A stretch of DNA of 34,561 nucleotides from Peptococcaceae bacterium (GCA_018334055.1 JAGXSS010000002.1:1-34561); one strand, 5' to 3'. Shown: positions 1-9,209, counted from the first letter of the stretch. The notes: generated from the sequence alone by a model not told the origin. Numbers and translations: made by a program.

Positions 1-2888
1 TAGGCGCCGTCGGCGTAGGTGATGCGGGTAAGGAGACCCCGGCGGTCGTAGGCGTACTGGGTGGTGATGTCGGTGGTCTCGGTAAGCTTTTGGTTGGCGT
101 TATTGTAGGTAAACACCACATCTGAGCGTGTGGGTGTAATTGTTGGGTAGATAAAGCGCTTGAGCCTGTTAAGCCCGTCGTATTCCCGGCTGGTGGTGTT
201 ACCCTTAGCGTCGGTAACAGTCAGGAGATTGCCGACGTTGTCGTAGGTGTAGGTGGTGGTATAGGTGGTTGACCCCTGCGGGTCTGGCTTTTGCTGTACT
301 TGAATTAGCCTACCCAGTATGTCAAAGGTGCGCGTGGTAGTGTTGCCGTTTGGGTCTCTCACGCTTATGGTGCGCGCGGCGTCGTTGTAGGTGGTTATTT
401 CCTCGAGGTTGCCTGGGAAAACGGTCCTTGTTACCCGGCCCCCGCCGTCGTACTGGTAAGTGGTGCCGAGGCCGACTCCGTTCTCTACGCTGCTCTTACG
501 CGAGATAGCGTCGTAGGCTATTTTGGCTGTGACCTGCCAAACGTTGTTAAGCCACACGCGCTCCTCAGAGAGGCGCCCAAGCCTATCGTACACGAACATG
601 GATTTAGCGCCGTTCTCTAGAGTAACAGTCACAGTACGGTTAACGTCATCGTAGGCGTACGCTCTAAAGGTGTTATCCGGGTTAGTGTGGCGAGTTAGCC
701 TGCCTAGATGATCGTACTGATAAGCGGTACGGTTATTAAGCGGGTCGACTGTAGCCGTCTTTTGGCCGGTATTAAGGTTGTATTCAATTGTTGCTACTTG
801 AGACCCTGTAGCATAGGGGACAGTAACCTTGGTAAGATATGCGCCTTGGTTGAGGGCGCTGTACTCATACTGGGTTATTCGTTCGGTACCGTCTTCCATT
901 ACCAAGCGGCTCTCCGTGAGGTTGCCGTACTGGTCGTAGATGTAGTAGGTGTTAATTTCCCGCGTAGCCTCTTGCTCCATATACACGCGGCGTTCCTCAG
1001 TGCGGTTACCGTTGGCAGCCACAGTATACTCGGCGCGCAGCACCACTCCGTCACTGCGGGTGGTTTGCACACTGGTGGGCTGATGGTACTTCGAGGCGTC
1101 GTAGGTGTAGGTTGTAACTGTTCCCAGAGCGTCTGTGGAGCTGGTGAAGTTATTGTGTTGGTCGAAGGTAGTGTGGGTGTTTGTCGTGGTAGCTTCGCCA
1201 GAGGGGTTAAAGGTAGTGGTTGTCACCTGGGTAGGCGTCTTTTTGCTATCGTAGGCGGTGACCACTACCTGTTTTATGCCGGAACCCTCAGTTTCGACTC
1301 GTGTTTGTAAGTGAAGATTGTTGTATGTGGTCTTAATAGTGGTTCCGTCGGCTTTAGTCATGGTTCCGCTATATGAGTAGGCGGATGGCAGGTTAAAGGG
1401 GCTGTGGTATGATGGATAACCCCCCGGTTCTCCCTGGTAGGTGTAGTTAACCAGATTAGCCACGGTTGCATCAATGTTGTCCTGTCTGGATGAGATTTTG
1501 TACAGTTCGCGCGCTCCATCATTGCCGAGGTTATCTCTGGCCTTAATGTAGGTGTACGAGGATGACCCGCCTGTAGGATAGATCACTGACTGGAGGCTAG
1601 CGAAGATATTGGCGACGGTGAGGGAGTGCTTGTTAGTAAAACTAAAATAGCCAGTGTCAAGCTGGTAGGCGTAAGAGGTGATACGCCCCAGTGGGTCTAC
1701 CGCTGAACTAAGTACTGGTTTGCCGGTAGTGGTCGCTGCCAGGTTATAACGCCACACTCTGCTATCGGGTGCGGTCAGCTCGACCGCGGATTGGCTGTAA
1801 CTAAGCCTTGTTTCTCTACCTAGGCTATCGACAATCTCTCCGATAAGGTGGTGTCCGTTCCAGAGTGTGTGCTTAAAGGTGATGGTATTGCCGTACCTGT
1901 CTTTAATGCCGAGCAACCTGCCGTCGCTGGCGAAGTAGGTGGTTCGGCCTTCTTTCGTGACTACGCGGTAGTGTGAGGTTAGCTGGCCATTGCTAAACGT
2001 CTGTGCATCCGTCTCAAAGCGGATATCTAGCAGCGGGTAGTCCTTAAACCTAGACGCGGCATTCCAGTCTACCGCGAGGGATTGCTGGCCGCTGTGGTAG
2101 ATGATGTGACCATCCCTGAGCTCTAGCGAGGGGAAATCCCATTGCCAACCGATGCCAAGGCCGTGGCGTCGGTCGAGGTGAGTCTCTAAACTCCGGCTTG
2201 TCTCTACCCAGTAGTCTGTGTAATACCTGTAGTGGCCCGGTATAAGTTCAATGGTAACGGTTGCGTAAACAGGAGCAACATAAACCCATATCTCCTGCCG
2301 CTCGTAGATTGGGTCTACCCAAGCAGTTTCGCAGACGCGTCTAAAATAACCTGGCACCCAATACTGGTAGAGTACGAGGTAATCCCACTCGTCAATGTAG
2401 AAGCCCCATGCAAAATGCCCTTCGACCCATTCGTCGCGACATACTGTGGCCCAATATCCTCCCCCTACTTGGCGCAGAACCCAAGTGGAGTACAAGTACC
2501 CTTCCTGCACTAGGACTTGTCTTTGCTCAGTCACTGGGGGAACCCACTCGCTCCACGTATGGGAAGCCACGTGAGACGTCTTCTGGTAGACATTAGACTG
2601 CTGGTTGTTATACATTCTCGTCATGCTGAGACCCAGGCCGTTGCGGCCGGGCAGGACGAGGTCGGTGTGGCTAAGGGTGAGGTTGCCGTTGCCGGGATGA
2701 ATGAGTTCTTTGTTATTGGCGAAAAAGGCGTTGTAGGGACCGACTTGCTCGGCGTTTGACTGCGTGGTCGGGCCTATGTAGTTGTTGTAGAGGCTGGATA
2801 TGTGCTGTGCCGACGCTGCCGCGAGCGAAGCGGCGACTGCCTGTAGACAAAGTGACGCGATAAGAATCGCGGCTAAGACGCGGCGCAT
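1..2888 (-). CDS. Secreted RHS/YD-repeat protein, C-terminus beyond window
   Basis: The frame is open from the ATG at 2888 to the left edge (962 codons), and I sampled codons along it without finding a frameshift. Residues 1 to about 27 form a signal peptide (MRRVLAAILIASLCLQAVAA). A start-of-RHS motif, HPGNGNLTLSHTDLVLPGRN, follows near residues 64-83, then an aromatic insert (about 112-225) and LGIGWQWDFPSLEL. From about residue 300 on there are many YD-type repeats (YDQYGNLTESR, YDHLGRLTRH, YDDVNRTV, YDNVGNLLTV, YDGLNRL). RHS repeats usually build a large beta-shell that encloses a variable C-terminal, often toxic, domain; that part is not visible here, so no toxin can be claimed. The start overlaps the stop of the upstream gene by one base (TAATG), so the two are probably translationally coupled. 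Confidence 0.93.
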   Translation of the reverse strand, partial: MRRVLAAILIASLCLQAVAASLAAASAQHISSLYNNYIGPTTQSNAEQVGPYNAFFANNKELIHPGNGNLTLSHTDLVLPGRNGLGLSMTRMYNNQQSNVYQKTSHVASHTWSEWVPPVTEQRQVLVQEGYLYSTWVLRQVGGGYWATVCRDEWVEGHFAWGFYIDEWDYLVLYQYWVPGYFRRVCETAWVDPIYERQEIWVYVAPVYATVTIELIPGHYRYYTDYWVETSRSLETHLDRRHGLGIGWQWDFPSLELRDGHIIYHSGQQSLAVDWNAASRFKDYPLLDIRFETDAQTFSNGQLTSHYRVVTKEGRTTYFASDGRLLGIKDRYGNTITFKHTLWNGHHLIGEIVDSLGRETRLSYSQSAVELTAPDSRVWRYNLAATTTGKPVLSSAVDPLGRITSYAYQLDTGYFSFTNKHSLTVANIFASLQSVIYPTGGSSSYTYIKARDNLGNDGARELYKISSRQDNIDATVANLVNYTYQGEPGGYPSYHSPFNLPSAYSYSGTMTKADGTTIKTTYNNLHLQTRVETEGSGIKQVVVTAYDSKKTPTQVTTTTFNPSGEATTTNTHTTFDQHNNFTSSTDALGTVTTYTYDASKYHQPTSVQTTRSDGVVLRAEYTVAANGNRTEERRVYMEQEATREINTYYIYDQYGNLTESRLVMEDGTERITQYEYSALNQGAYLTKVTVPYATGSQVATIEYNLNTGQKTATVDPLNNRTAYQYDHLGRLTRHTNPDNTFRAYAYDDVNRTVTVTLENGAKSMFVYDRLGRLSEERVWLNNVWQVTAKIAYDAISRKSSVENGVGLGTTYQYDGGGRVTRTVFPGNLEEITTYNDAARTISVRDPNGNTTTRTFDILGRLIQVQQKPDPQGSTTYTTTYTYDNVGNLLTVTDAKGNTTSREYDGLNRLKRFIYPTITPTRSDVVFTYNNANQKLTETTDITTQYAYDRRGLLTRITYADGA

Positions 2889-4459
2889 TACTTGCCATTC
2901 CCTGCGGGAAGCTTGACCGGGGGCCTAGGGTTGCTAGGCGGAGGGGTGCTCGGGATTTTGGGTATGCGCTTACCGGGGAATAGCTGCTCTAAGACGTTGC
3001 TCCAAGTGTTGTCTTTGGTTTTAAGGGCTAGAACTTCACTTGCGGTGAGTTTCGTAGCGGGGGCGAGGAGAGCTGCTTGGTAAGCGTCGTTTACCCAGAG
3101 CCCTTGTAACAGAGCTTGCGTAACCAGTTCCCGGTCATTAAGTCCCCAGCTAGCTGCCACCTCTAGGGCCTGAGTTAGCTCAGCCTCAGGCACTCCGGCG
3201 ATCTCCCGCCAGGTCTTGCCGAGGGATCTCAGGGCCGCTACTTCGACTCTAGGTTTGCCGGTGCGCGCGGCGTAGATTTCCACCAGTTCTTCTTCTGTGG
3301 GCTGTTTTACAGGAGTAGTGACTTTCCTAGCCGCGGCGGGGGTATTCCTATCCGTTTCTTTCACCAATTCCATTAGACTGATTCCTGACTTTCTGGCAGT
3401 CAGAATGGCGCGGAAATTTAGTCCCCGCGCGTTGGCGTAAGTATCCGCAAGTATAAGTTCTTTGAGATCTATGCCGCTGGCTACAAGCGCCACTACTTCA
3501 GCGGGCGTAAGTCCGGAAGGTGTGGTCTCTCTGTCTCCAAATCTCACTGCGACGACTCTGTTTTGGCTGGCCTTAATATCTGCAAGGCTCCGCCCGGTTT
3601 GCGCGGCTATCTCTTTGAGGTCGGATTCGCTTAGGGGCTTCACTTTGCTCTTGGCCTGTTCCCTTTGGGACGGGGTAAGGCTCGCGTATATTCTCAATAC
3701 AGTATCTGTAAGGGGTTCTCCCGCCTTCACCAAGGGCTTTAATTCTAGGCCAAGCGCAGCGGCGAGAGCATCTGCCTTAAGAATCTCCTCTAGCTTATAG
3801 CCGAGTTTTACGATCTCGGCGACTTCTTGTTTGGATAGACCCGTCCTAGTGTGAGTGGCTTTCCCATCCTGGCCAAAGCCGAAGCCGTACGGGTCATTGG
3901 AACCAGACATTTTCTCCTGCCAAGCAGTGGCATGATCTCGCCTAATGTCATCCCAAGCACGACCGCTCCGCTTCAGTTGCAGTAAGTGTCTGACGTCTCC
4001 GCCGTAGTTAAACAGGATGCTGCTGGCCTCTCTGATGTCCTCGCCTGCGTAGCCTTCACGCATTAGTTGAAGAATTTCCTGCGGTGTGAGAGTGCGCGAT
4101 TTCTCTGGGTCTAGTGGCTGGCGCTCCAATTTAACTCCCTTAGCTAACTGTTCGATGGCCTCGGACCAAGTCTTACCCGCCTTTCTGGCGGCCAGCCACT
4201 TGACGATGGGGATACCGGTTTGTTCTAGAAGGCCCAATGCGGTATAGACATCTGAGGGGGTATGGCCCTGTTTTTCATAACGCGCTAACTCCTCGCTACT
4301 CACTTGAGCCGATGCCTTGCTTTGATTGGGGGCTTGTCCACTTGAGCCGGGATTAGCCGCCACGGCATGGGTCACAAGCGTTACTATTAAGAGCATCAGT
4401 AGCAGCCAAAGCGCGCTTCGCTTCTGGAGTGGGATGGGTCGATCCTGCTTGGCTTTCAC
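2888..4459 (-). CDS. Secreted helical-repeat protein of unknown function, coupled to RHS gene
   Basis: GTG start with the Shine-Dalgarno site GGGAGG eight bases upstream; 523 aa. A basic N-terminus and hydrophobic core (residues 16-35) ending AVAA predict Sec export, with no lipobox. I do not recognise a family. The body contains imperfect repeats of about 50 residues starting near 54, 124, 207 and 316, with a partial one near 387 and a divergent one near 430. The shared pattern is an acidic helix start (ExLxxhhxxGy), DI or EI, an Ala-rich helix, a Gly, a Leu-rich helix, then K-x-G-x-x-W (KAGKTW 93-98, RSGRAW 164-169, SLGKTW 412-417, DNTW 483-486). The tail (498-523) is Pro-rich. The repeats suggest an alpha-helical scaffold or binding protein. 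The one-base overlap with the RHS gene suggests a joint role, possibly as partner, export helper or immunity factor; this is inference only. Confidence 0.85.
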   Translation of the reverse strand: MKAKQDRPIPLQKRSALWLLLMLLIVTLVTHAVAANPGSSGQAPNQSKASAQVSSEELARYEKQGHTPSDVYTALGLLEQTGIPIVKWLAARKAGKTWSEAIEQLAKGVKLERQPLDPEKSRTLTPQEILQLMREGYAGEDIREASSILFNYGGDVRHLLQLKRSGRAWDDIRRDHATAWQEKMSGSNDPYGFGFGQDGKATHTRTGLSKQEVAEIVKLGYKLEEILKADALAAALGLELKPLVKAGEPLTDTVLRIYASLTPSQREQAKSKVKPLSESDLKEIAAQTGRSLADIKASQNRVVAVRFGDRETTPSGLTPAEVVALVASGIDLKELILADTYANARGLNFRAILTARKSGISLMELVKETDRNTPAAARKVTTPVKQPTEEELVEIYAARTGKPRVEVAALRSLGKTWREIAGVPEAELTQALEVAASWGLNDRELVTQALLQGLWVNDAYQAALLAPATKLTASEVLALKTKDNTWSNVLEQLFPGKRIPKIPSTPPPSNPRPPVKLPAGNGK

Positions 4460-5088
4460 ATGCGATTCCTCCCTTTCTACCTATGCCTGTCGTTACGTGT
4501 CTAAGCAGACTGTTATAGCAAGCATAAATGATGGAAATGGTAAAAACAAGCACAATCTTTCGATAAATTTCGACACTTGCTGTCGAATGTTGTCGGGATT
4601 TGTCTGTGACCTGAAGTTTGTGGAAGTGCCGCGCTGGCTAACCTTCACGTACCGTGTCCATGGCTGTTTCTTGCATAATTAAATAGGGCAAAGCTGCAAA
4701 AAGAACTTCCCCACTTTTGCAACTCCGAATTCCCCAGAAATGCAAAGAGCCATTGTGGGCACCAACCAAATAACTTGCCCCTATAATGGTTGTCCCAAAA
4801 CTGCAGGGGAGGAATCGGAGGATATTTCATCACGGGGACAGGTCGCTCGTGGCGTTCCTCAAACTACGTGAGTGGCCACACCCTGTGGTTGTCCCTCGGC
4901 AACTCGTTACAGTGCGATGGTAATGGTGATACCGCACGCGCTCCTTCTGGCAGGAGATAGGGCTATAACAGAGAATATTACCTTTAATTCCACTGCAAAA
5001 AGTCACTTTTCAAACTAGAGCCCATGATTTCTCGCTGGCTGGTGACCTTGCTCGATGTCCAAAAATTTCGGTTTGAAGGAGAGCATCT
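4460..5088. other. Non-coding gap of 629 bp between divergent genes
   Basis: It lies between the divergent starts of the helical-repeat gene (minus) and the glucokinase gene (plus), so it must hold both promoters, but I see no convincing -35/-10 pair for either. It holds a ribosome site GAAGGAGAG just before 5089, a site GGGAGG before 4459, and a small hairpin at 4695-4721. The short reading frames here lack ribosome sites or family resemblance. Confidence 0.6.
4695..4721. repeat. Small inverted repeat, possible dispersed palindromic element
   Basis: Arms TGCAAAAAG (4695-4703) and CTTTTGCA (4714-4721) flank the loop AACTTCCCCA. A second TTCCCCA follows at 4730-4736, beside GAATT. This looks like part of a short interspersed repeat rather than a terminator, because neither neighbour ends here. 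No second copy was noticed in this window, so the repeat status is unproven. Confidence 0.3.
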
Positions 5089-6072
5089 ATGTACTACTTA
5101 GGCTTAGATTTGGGCGGCACTAAAATGGAAGCGGCGGTGATAAGCGAACGCGGCTTGCTAATAAGTTCAGAACGAGTTTTAACGCACGCCCAGGAAGGTA
5201 GCGCCGCCGTTTTAGAGAGAATGTTTGTTTTACTAGATGCTGTTCTCTCTGCTGCACACCTCGAGGCAAAGCAAATCAGCGGCCTCGGCGTGGGTGTGCC
5301 AGGGGCTGTGGACCACGCCACGGGCAGCATCCATTCACTTGTCAACCTCCCTGGATGGACTAATTTTCCAATCAGCGATTGCCTACACTCTCGGTATGCC
5401 CTGCCAGTCTTTCTTAACAACGATGCCAATGCGGCTGCCTGGGGGGAGTATATTTTTGGCAATGGCAGAGGCTGCAAAGACATGCTCTATGTCACCGTGA
5501 GCACCGGCATCGGTGGTGGCATCATCCTTGATGGCAGACTCCATAATGGGGCTACCGGCTCGGCAGGTGAGGTCGGGCACATGGTGCTTCTCCATCACGG
5601 AGAGCGCTGCAACTGTGGCAACATTGGCTGCTGGGAAAGCATCAGTTCAGGCCCAGCCATTGCTAAAGAGGCCATGCGGAGAATGCATTGTGGCGAAGAA
5701 AGTACGCTTAGCAGTCTGGCTCACCCAGAGAAGGTTACGGCGGAGGATGTGTTCGCCGCGCGGGAAAGGGGCGACCGCCTCGCCATAGAGGTAACCGAAC
5801 GAGCCCTTTATTTTTTGGGTCTTGGCATAGCTAACTTAGTCAATGCGCTAAATCCAGAAAGAGTGATCCTCGGGGGAGGAGTCGCGGGAGTTGGCGAACT
5901 GCTTATAACTAGGGTGAAAAATGTGGTGGAGCAAGTGGCGTATGGACCGGCAAAAACCGTCAAAATATTGCCGGCCTCGCTCAAGGCAAAGGCCGGCGTC
6001 ATTGGAGCAGCAGCTTTGGCGATTGGGCCAGTTTTACCAAACAACACTTTCTGGGTGGGTCAAGAACCGTAA
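5089..6072 (+). CDS. glcK: ROK-family glucokinase
   Basis: Probably phosphorylates glucose to glucose-6-phosphate with ATP in the cytosol. 327 aa, normal for a ROK sugar kinase. Residues 6-12 (LDLGGTK) form the N-terminal phosphate loop, NNDANAAAWGE (110-120) carries the catalytic Asp112, and TGIGGGII (139-146) is the second glycine-rich loop. The ROK zinc signature is complete: GEVGH with His164, then CNCGNIGC (Cys174, Cys176, Cys181) and WE. The site GAAGGAGAG sits a few bases before the ATG. Its 3' end overlaps the 3' end of the convergent phosphoglucose isomerase gene by 39 bp. Glucose released by the two cytosolic glycosidases of the locus is the expected substrate. ROK members also include fructokinases and N-acetylmannosamine kinases, so specificity is inferred from context. 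Confidence 0.9.
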   Translation: MYYLGLDLGGTKMEAAVISERGLLISSERVLTHAQEGSAAVLERMFVLLDAVLSAAHLEAKQISGLGVGVPGAVDHATGSIHSLVNLPGWTNFPISDCLHSRYALPVFLNNDANAAAWGEYIFGNGRGCKDMLYVTVSTGIGGGIILDGRLHNGATGSAGEVGHMVLLHHGERCNCGNIGCWESISSGPAIAKEAMRRMHCGEESTLSSLAHPEKVTAEDVFAARERGDRLAIEVTERALYFLGLGIANLVNALNPERVILGGGVAGVGELLITRVKNVVEQVAYGPAKTVKILPASLKAKAGVIGAAALAIGPVLPNNTFWVGQEP

Positions 6073-6798
6073 TTTTTCCGGTGACTCAAAAATCATCTTA
6101 TACATGGGCTGATTACTAAACATCCCGAACTCTGGGTAATCTCTTGGCTCTGAGATTTTTTGCTCGGGCACCTCAGCGTAACTTGGGTTGGGTACCCATA
6201 CGGGTGCCCCGTCTTGCACCACGAGGTAGTAAGCACCACCCCGCAGTTCTTTTATCTCGCCGTAAACAGATGAGAATTCTGCGGCTACCCAGTTGGCCAT
6301 GACCAAGGGGCAGCTCTTGGCGTTGATTGTAATGTGGCCAAAACCCGGCGGTATGACGACCTTGTCTCCGGCTTGCGCCACCATCACCAAGGCTTCTTCA
6401 ACTGTTCCCGCTGTTACACCGGGGCGCTGCAACAAGTAGGTTGCCTCGCCATAGAGCACCTCGTACACTTCAGGATATGTGTAGGGCGTACCTCTTTTGA
6501 CCGGGTGGTAATGTCCCACTGTCTTATTATACTCCCGTCCGATAAGCCCAGGCATAATTACCGTAATGTCATAGCGCAGTCCTAATGCCGCCAAGGCAGC
6601 TCTGTCTTCGTTTCTCGCCACATCGCGGTACATATAGTAAAGTTCGGATAAACCTACGGCGTTGGCCTCAAGAAAAGCATAGCGAGCGTCATCTAAGTAA
6701 CGACACGCCGGCTCAATAGGCACTAGGCCCTCCCCAAATTGCAGTCGTCCGTCCGACAATTTGACATCTAAATATGCGTATTTTTTTAGGTCAACCAT
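6034..6798 (-). CDS. Cupin-type phosphoglucose isomerase
   Basis: Interconverts glucose-6-phosphate and fructose-6-phosphate with a metal-dependent cupin fold, unrelated to ordinary Pgi. This type is best known from Archaea such as Pyrococcus and is found in fewer bacteria. The 254-aa product shows YNKTVGHYHP with metal ligands His96 and His98, PEVYEVLYGEATYLLQ with Glu110, and PPGFGHITINA with His155. The loop between the HxH pair and the Glu is a few residues longer than in the Pyrococcus enzyme as I recall it. I chose the ATG at 6798 because AGGGG lies eight bases upstream; the GTG at 6804 would sit directly on that site. It is the last gene of the minus-strand maltodextrin cluster, 74 bp after the GH31 gene, and it overlaps the glucokinase gene tail to tail. 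Confidence 0.88.
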   Translation of the reverse strand: MVDLKKYAYLDVKLSDGRLQFGEGLVPIEPACRYLDDARYAFLEANAVGLSELYYMYRDVARNEDRAALAALGLRYDITVIMPGLIGREYNKTVGHYHPVKRGTPYTYPEVYEVLYGEATYLLQRPGVTAGTVEEALVMVAQAGDKVVIPPGFGHITINAKSCPLVMANWVAAEFSSVYGEIKELRGGAYYLVVQDGAPVWVPNPSYAEVPEQKISEPRDYPEFGMFSNQPMYKMIFESPEKLRFLTHPESVVW

Positions 6799-6872
6799 CT
6801 TCACATCCCCTGTCCAGGAACCTTTTGTTCCTTTTTATACAGTTTACAGGTCGGGGCCTACTATGGCAATGC

Positions 6873-9209
6873 TCACTCCCAAGTGATAGTGAAATCTGCA
6901 AAATTCGCCGTCTTTACAGTCAGAGTGCCATCATTATATGTCCACTCCAAACCCTCCTGCGTGACAGCAGTCACAGCGAGGGGCCTGGGCATTCCGATGA
7001 AGTTAAAGGTTATGTCCTGGTAAGGGTTACTGCTTTGGCCACTCTCTAAAACTCTGAAATATGCCTGTGTCGGCTCAAAATCAAGCGCAAATTGCCACAG
7101 GTTGTACTGCCCGCAAGTGTAGGCCAGACTTGTACCGTCATCATGGTACAACATCCCTGCGCAGGGCGTGGTATGATCTGCAAATACATCTATGGTGATC
7201 GCATCTTCGGGTTTTTCCCCGTGGTAATTGACCACCGGGGCCTGTGGTATCATCGCTCCGGCCTTCACAAACAAAGGCATTACTGCAAGCGAAGCATCAG
7301 CAACAATATAGCCATTGCCACTGTACTTTTCTCTCGTCCACCAGTCAACCCAGCTGCCTTCCGGCAGATAAACCATTCTCTTGTCCTTTCCTATTGCAGT
7401 TACAGGTGCAATAAGCAAGGAATTACCAAGCAGACACTGGTCGTCCAGACGCCAGGTGTTTTTGTCTTGCGGGTAGTGCAGCACCAAGGGTCGCCATATC
7501 GGCAAGCCAGTGCTACTAGCTTCAAAAAAAAGTGTGTAAAGAAACGGCATAAGTTGGTAGCGCAAGCGAATATATGTGCGGCATATCTCTTCGATAACTG
7601 GTCCGAAAGCCCACGGTTCTTGATGGATTGTGTCAATGGCCGAGTGGTTGCGGCAGAAAGGGGCCAATGCGCCGAGCTGAGTCCAACGTGCTAAGAGCTC
7701 CGGCTCACAGTCATCAACAAACCCCCCGATGTCTGTGCCAATAAAAGGCACGCCGGAAAGGCCCATACCGATAGACATCGGTATAACTGCCGCCAAATGT
7801 TCCCACCAACTACTGTTGTCGCCAAACCAGACTGCGCTATAGCGCTGTATGCCCGCGAATCCAGCCCGAGTCAAGACAAAGGGACGCTCTTCTGGCTTTA
7901 ATCTGAGCAGACCAGCCCGAGTAGCCTTAGCCATCTCCAAGCCATAGACATTATGCACTCTGGCGTGGGCAAAGCATCCGTCTTCTCCATGGCGAACTTG
8001 TTCTGGCATTGTTTTCCCAGCCACATTAAAAACCGCTGGTTCATTCATATCATTCCAAATGCCGTCGATGCCCCTTTCAATGTAAAAGCGATGCCATTCT
8101 CCCCACCAGTGACGAGTCTTCTCTTTAATAAAATCAGGAAAAGCAGTTGCACCAGGCCAGACATCACCAACATAGACGCTACCATCAGCATGTCGCACAA
8201 AATGCTCTCCCTCTATACCTTCCCGATACACACTGTACTTATCATCTACCTTAACTCCGGGGTCTACAAGGCACACCGTCTTATAGCCCATGCTTTTCAA
8301 CTGATCAGTTAACCCCTCCGGGTCTGCAAACTCATGGGAATCAAACGTAAAGACACGATAGCCATCCATATAATGAATATCTAGATACAATGCATCACAG
8401 GGAATCTCTTTCTCGCGCATAGTACGGGCAATCTCAATGACCTGGCTGTCTGGGTGATAGCTGTAGCGACATTGCTGGTAACCAAGGCTCCATTTTGGCG
8501 GCATGGGCATCTTGCCGGTTAGTTCGGTATATCGCCCGAGAACATCTTGAATGCGCGGACCTGCCAGTAAGTAGTAACGCAGGCGACCGCCATCCGCGCC
8601 GAAAATAATGGTCCCTGGGTCATGTTTACCCATATCAAAATGAGACCGATAGGTATTGTCTAAGAATACTCCCCAAGCCACATTATTATTAAAACCTATA
8701 AAGAAAGGTATTGACACGTACAAGGGATCGGTGTTCGGCAGGTGAGGAACGACATCGGTATTCCACATAGTCATGGCTTTACCACACTTATCCATGTGGC
8801 CCATTTTTTCGCCGAGACCGTAGTAATGATCTCCTTCGCGCATGGTCATCTTGGCAACCACAGCCTGACCGCTCTGTCCCACAGTCTCACCTTCTACAGT
8901 ACTGCAAAATAGATTCCCTTCGCCGTCAAAAAAATTCAGGGCGAATGGTGACTCTTGCACTTCGACCCTCCAGTAACCGTCGCTCAAAGACACTCCCTGC
9001 GGGCTGATACTTGATACCCCCAGCGAAAAATTAGGCTCTGCTATTACTGCCCATGAAAGGTCATCGTGGTGTCTTGGATTGTAGTCCACCCTGAGGGTGC
9101 CCGGCGCGACAAAAACCACTTCTACCGTATGCTCGGCGCCTTTTAGCAATAGGCCACCCTCGACTGGAGATGCCAAAGTTGCCGCATGAAAATAATTATA
9201 TTGTTTCAT
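6873..9209 (-). CDS. GH31 alpha-glucosidase
   Basis: Releases glucose (or xylose in related enzymes) from the non-reducing end of alpha-linked oligosaccharides. 778 aa from the chosen ATG, which has GGAGG five bases upstream; the GTG at 9224 has no such site. An N-terminal beta domain (about 1-225) with HYYGLGEKMG is followed by the barrel, with PKWSLGYQQCRYSY near 239-252, DALYLDIHYMDGYRVFTFD near 272-290, and the nucleophile in GIWNDMNEPAVF (Asp387). The likely acid/base Asp464 is in WFGDNSSWWEHL. A C-terminal beta domain completes it. There is no signal peptide, so it should be cytosolic and act on imported maltodextrins. It starts 20 bp after the MsmX-type gene. Alpha-xylosidase is the main alternative; the maltodextrin context favours alpha-glucosidase. 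Confidence 0.92.
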   Translation of the reverse strand: MKQYNYFHAATLASPVEGGLLLKGAEHTVEVVFVAPGTLRVDYNPRHHDDLSWAVIAEPNFSLGVSSISPQGVSLSDGYWRVEVQESPFALNFFDGEGNLFCSTVEGETVGQSGQAVVAKMTMREGDHYYGLGEKMGHMDKCGKAMTMWNTDVVPHLPNTDPLYVSIPFFIGFNNNVAWGVFLDNTYRSHFDMGKHDPGTIIFGADGGRLRYYLLAGPRIQDVLGRYTELTGKMPMPPKWSLGYQQCRYSYHPDSQVIEIARTMREKEIPCDALYLDIHYMDGYRVFTFDSHEFADPEGLTDQLKSMGYKTVCLVDPGVKVDDKYSVYREGIEGEHFVRHADGSVYVGDVWPGATAFPDFIKEKTRHWWGEWHRFYIERGIDGIWNDMNEPAVFNVAGKTMPEQVRHGEDGCFAHARVHNVYGLEMAKATRAGLLRLKPEERPFVLTRAGFAGIQRYSAVWFGDNSSWWEHLAAVIPMSIGMGLSGVPFIGTDIGGFVDDCEPELLARWTQLGALAPFCRNHSAIDTIHQEPWAFGPVIEEICRTYIRLRYQLMPFLYTLFFEASSTGLPIWRPLVLHYPQDKNTWRLDDQCLLGNSLLIAPVTAIGKDKRMVYLPEGSWVDWWTREKYSGNGYIVADASLAVMPLFVKAGAMIPQAPVVNYHGEKPEDAITIDVFADHTTPCAGMLYHDDGTSLAYTCGQYNLWQFALDFEPTQAYFRVLESGQSSNPYQDITFNFIGMPRPLAVTAVTQEGLEWTYNDGTLTVKTANFADFTITWE

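Noticed and set aside
708-1310. 200-codon plus-strand frame
   Set aside because: It is antisense to the RHS gene, whose minus frame is intact with clear YD repeats. The frame is a by-product of codon bias.
1-2200. Possible CRISPR array or tandem DNA repeat
   Set aside because: The recurring gtcgtaggtgtaggt-like stretches are codons of the YD protein repeats, with irregular spacing and no constant direct repeat.
4645-4833. 62-codon minus frame with GNSELQKWGSSF
   Set aside because: Frames of this type come from a short palindromic repeat rather than a gene; no ribosome site supports it.
5094-5483. Minus-strand frame inside the glucokinase gene
   Set aside because: It lies opposite a fully supported ROK kinase and has no ribosome site or family likeness.
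7092-7694. 200-codon plus-strand frame opposite the GH31 gene
   Set aside because: GH31 motifs continue through this region on the minus strand.
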